A stretch of 64,000 nt of DNA. Source: Diplonema papillatum. Lineage: Eukaryota; Euglenozoa; Diplonemea; Diplonemida; Diplonemidae. Location: assembly GCA_030068145.1 (NCBI GenBank), contig JAPJBO010000401.1, forward strand, positions 124,001 through 188,000. The letters run 5' to 3'. The notes under the pieces were generated by a model, which ran no database searches, was not told the DNA's origin, and worked only from the letters and a program-made list of their open reading frames with translations. Position 1 is the first letter of the stretch. Each line of letters opens with the position of its first letter. A program made the position numbers and the translations under genes. Shown in pieces: positions 63,941 through 64,000 of the stretch.

Positions 63941-64000
63941 ATGCCGGGAAAGAAGAGGAAAGCGCCTTCTGCGAGCTCGGAAAGCTCAGACAGCGAGTCA
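63941..64000 (+). CDS. Start of a Ser/Asp/Glu-rich, probably nuclear protein (partial)
   Basis: The ATG at 63941 gives MPGKKRKAPSASSESSDSES up to the window edge. A KKRK basic motif followed by acidic-serine stretches is typical of nucleolar or chromatin proteins with CK2-type sites (Nopp140/SRP40-like), but only 20 codons are visible. If real it is the only well-formed gene start on the plus strand, so a strand switch would lie between 60.7 and 63.9 kb. Confidence 0.45.
   Translation, partial: MPGKKRKAPSASSESSDSES

Overview
The window reads as nuclear DNA of a unicellular eukaryote. Genes are sparse, with GC-rich coding regions (mostly G or C at third positions), and they sit in long stretches of intergenic DNA full of dispersed repeats, satellites and foldback elements. 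One gene has a clear 2.35-kb GT-AG spliceosomal intron. There are no bacterial operons, rRNAs or recognised viral genes. All eight well-supported genes lie on the minus strand, which suggests a unidirectional gene cluster. That layout would fit a diplonemid or euglenid relative, or a dinoflagellate-type genome, but no spliced-leader gene was seen and the lineage is left open.

Layout. 4.9-5.8 kb: a secreted, cysteine-rich, probably GPI-anchored protein. 6.0-6.9 kb: a possible broken or multi-exon gene. 8.7-10.8 kb: a low-complexity polyQ/Pro-Ala protein flanked on both sides by partial copies of its own ends. 12.7-13.6 kb: a macrodomain-type PARG homologue followed by two 159-bp copies of its last 53 codons. 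17.4-21.3 kb: a two-exon endonuclease/exonuclease/phosphatase (EEP) protein. 25.8-26.4 kb: a single-pass membrane protein. 41.6-43.2 kb: a GRDP-like (DUF1399-like) protein whose first visible exon, with its splice acceptor, is repeated three more times upstream in 441-bp units. 45.0-47.0 kb: a predicted N-acylated LRR protein that also carries a GRDP-like region. 59.4-62.7 kb: a polyQ/His protein with 3'-end copies downstream, a broken second copy upstream, and a 47-bp minisatellite grown from its 5' coding sequence. 63.94 kb: the first 20 codons of a probable Ser/Asp/Glu-rich nuclear protein on the plus strand.

The intergenic DNA holds at least fifteen dispersed repeat families, several foldback or MITE-like elements whose ends carry runs of 7-14 G or C, a 39-bp satellite present in both orientations, and a 1.45-kb element with about 465-bp inverted repeats enclosing a 114-codon ORF.

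The two most unusual signals are (i) four separate genes accompanied by in-frame partial copies of only their own 5' or 3' ends, and (ii) the long-TIR element with its private small gene. Functions were assigned by motif recognition only; no database search was possible.
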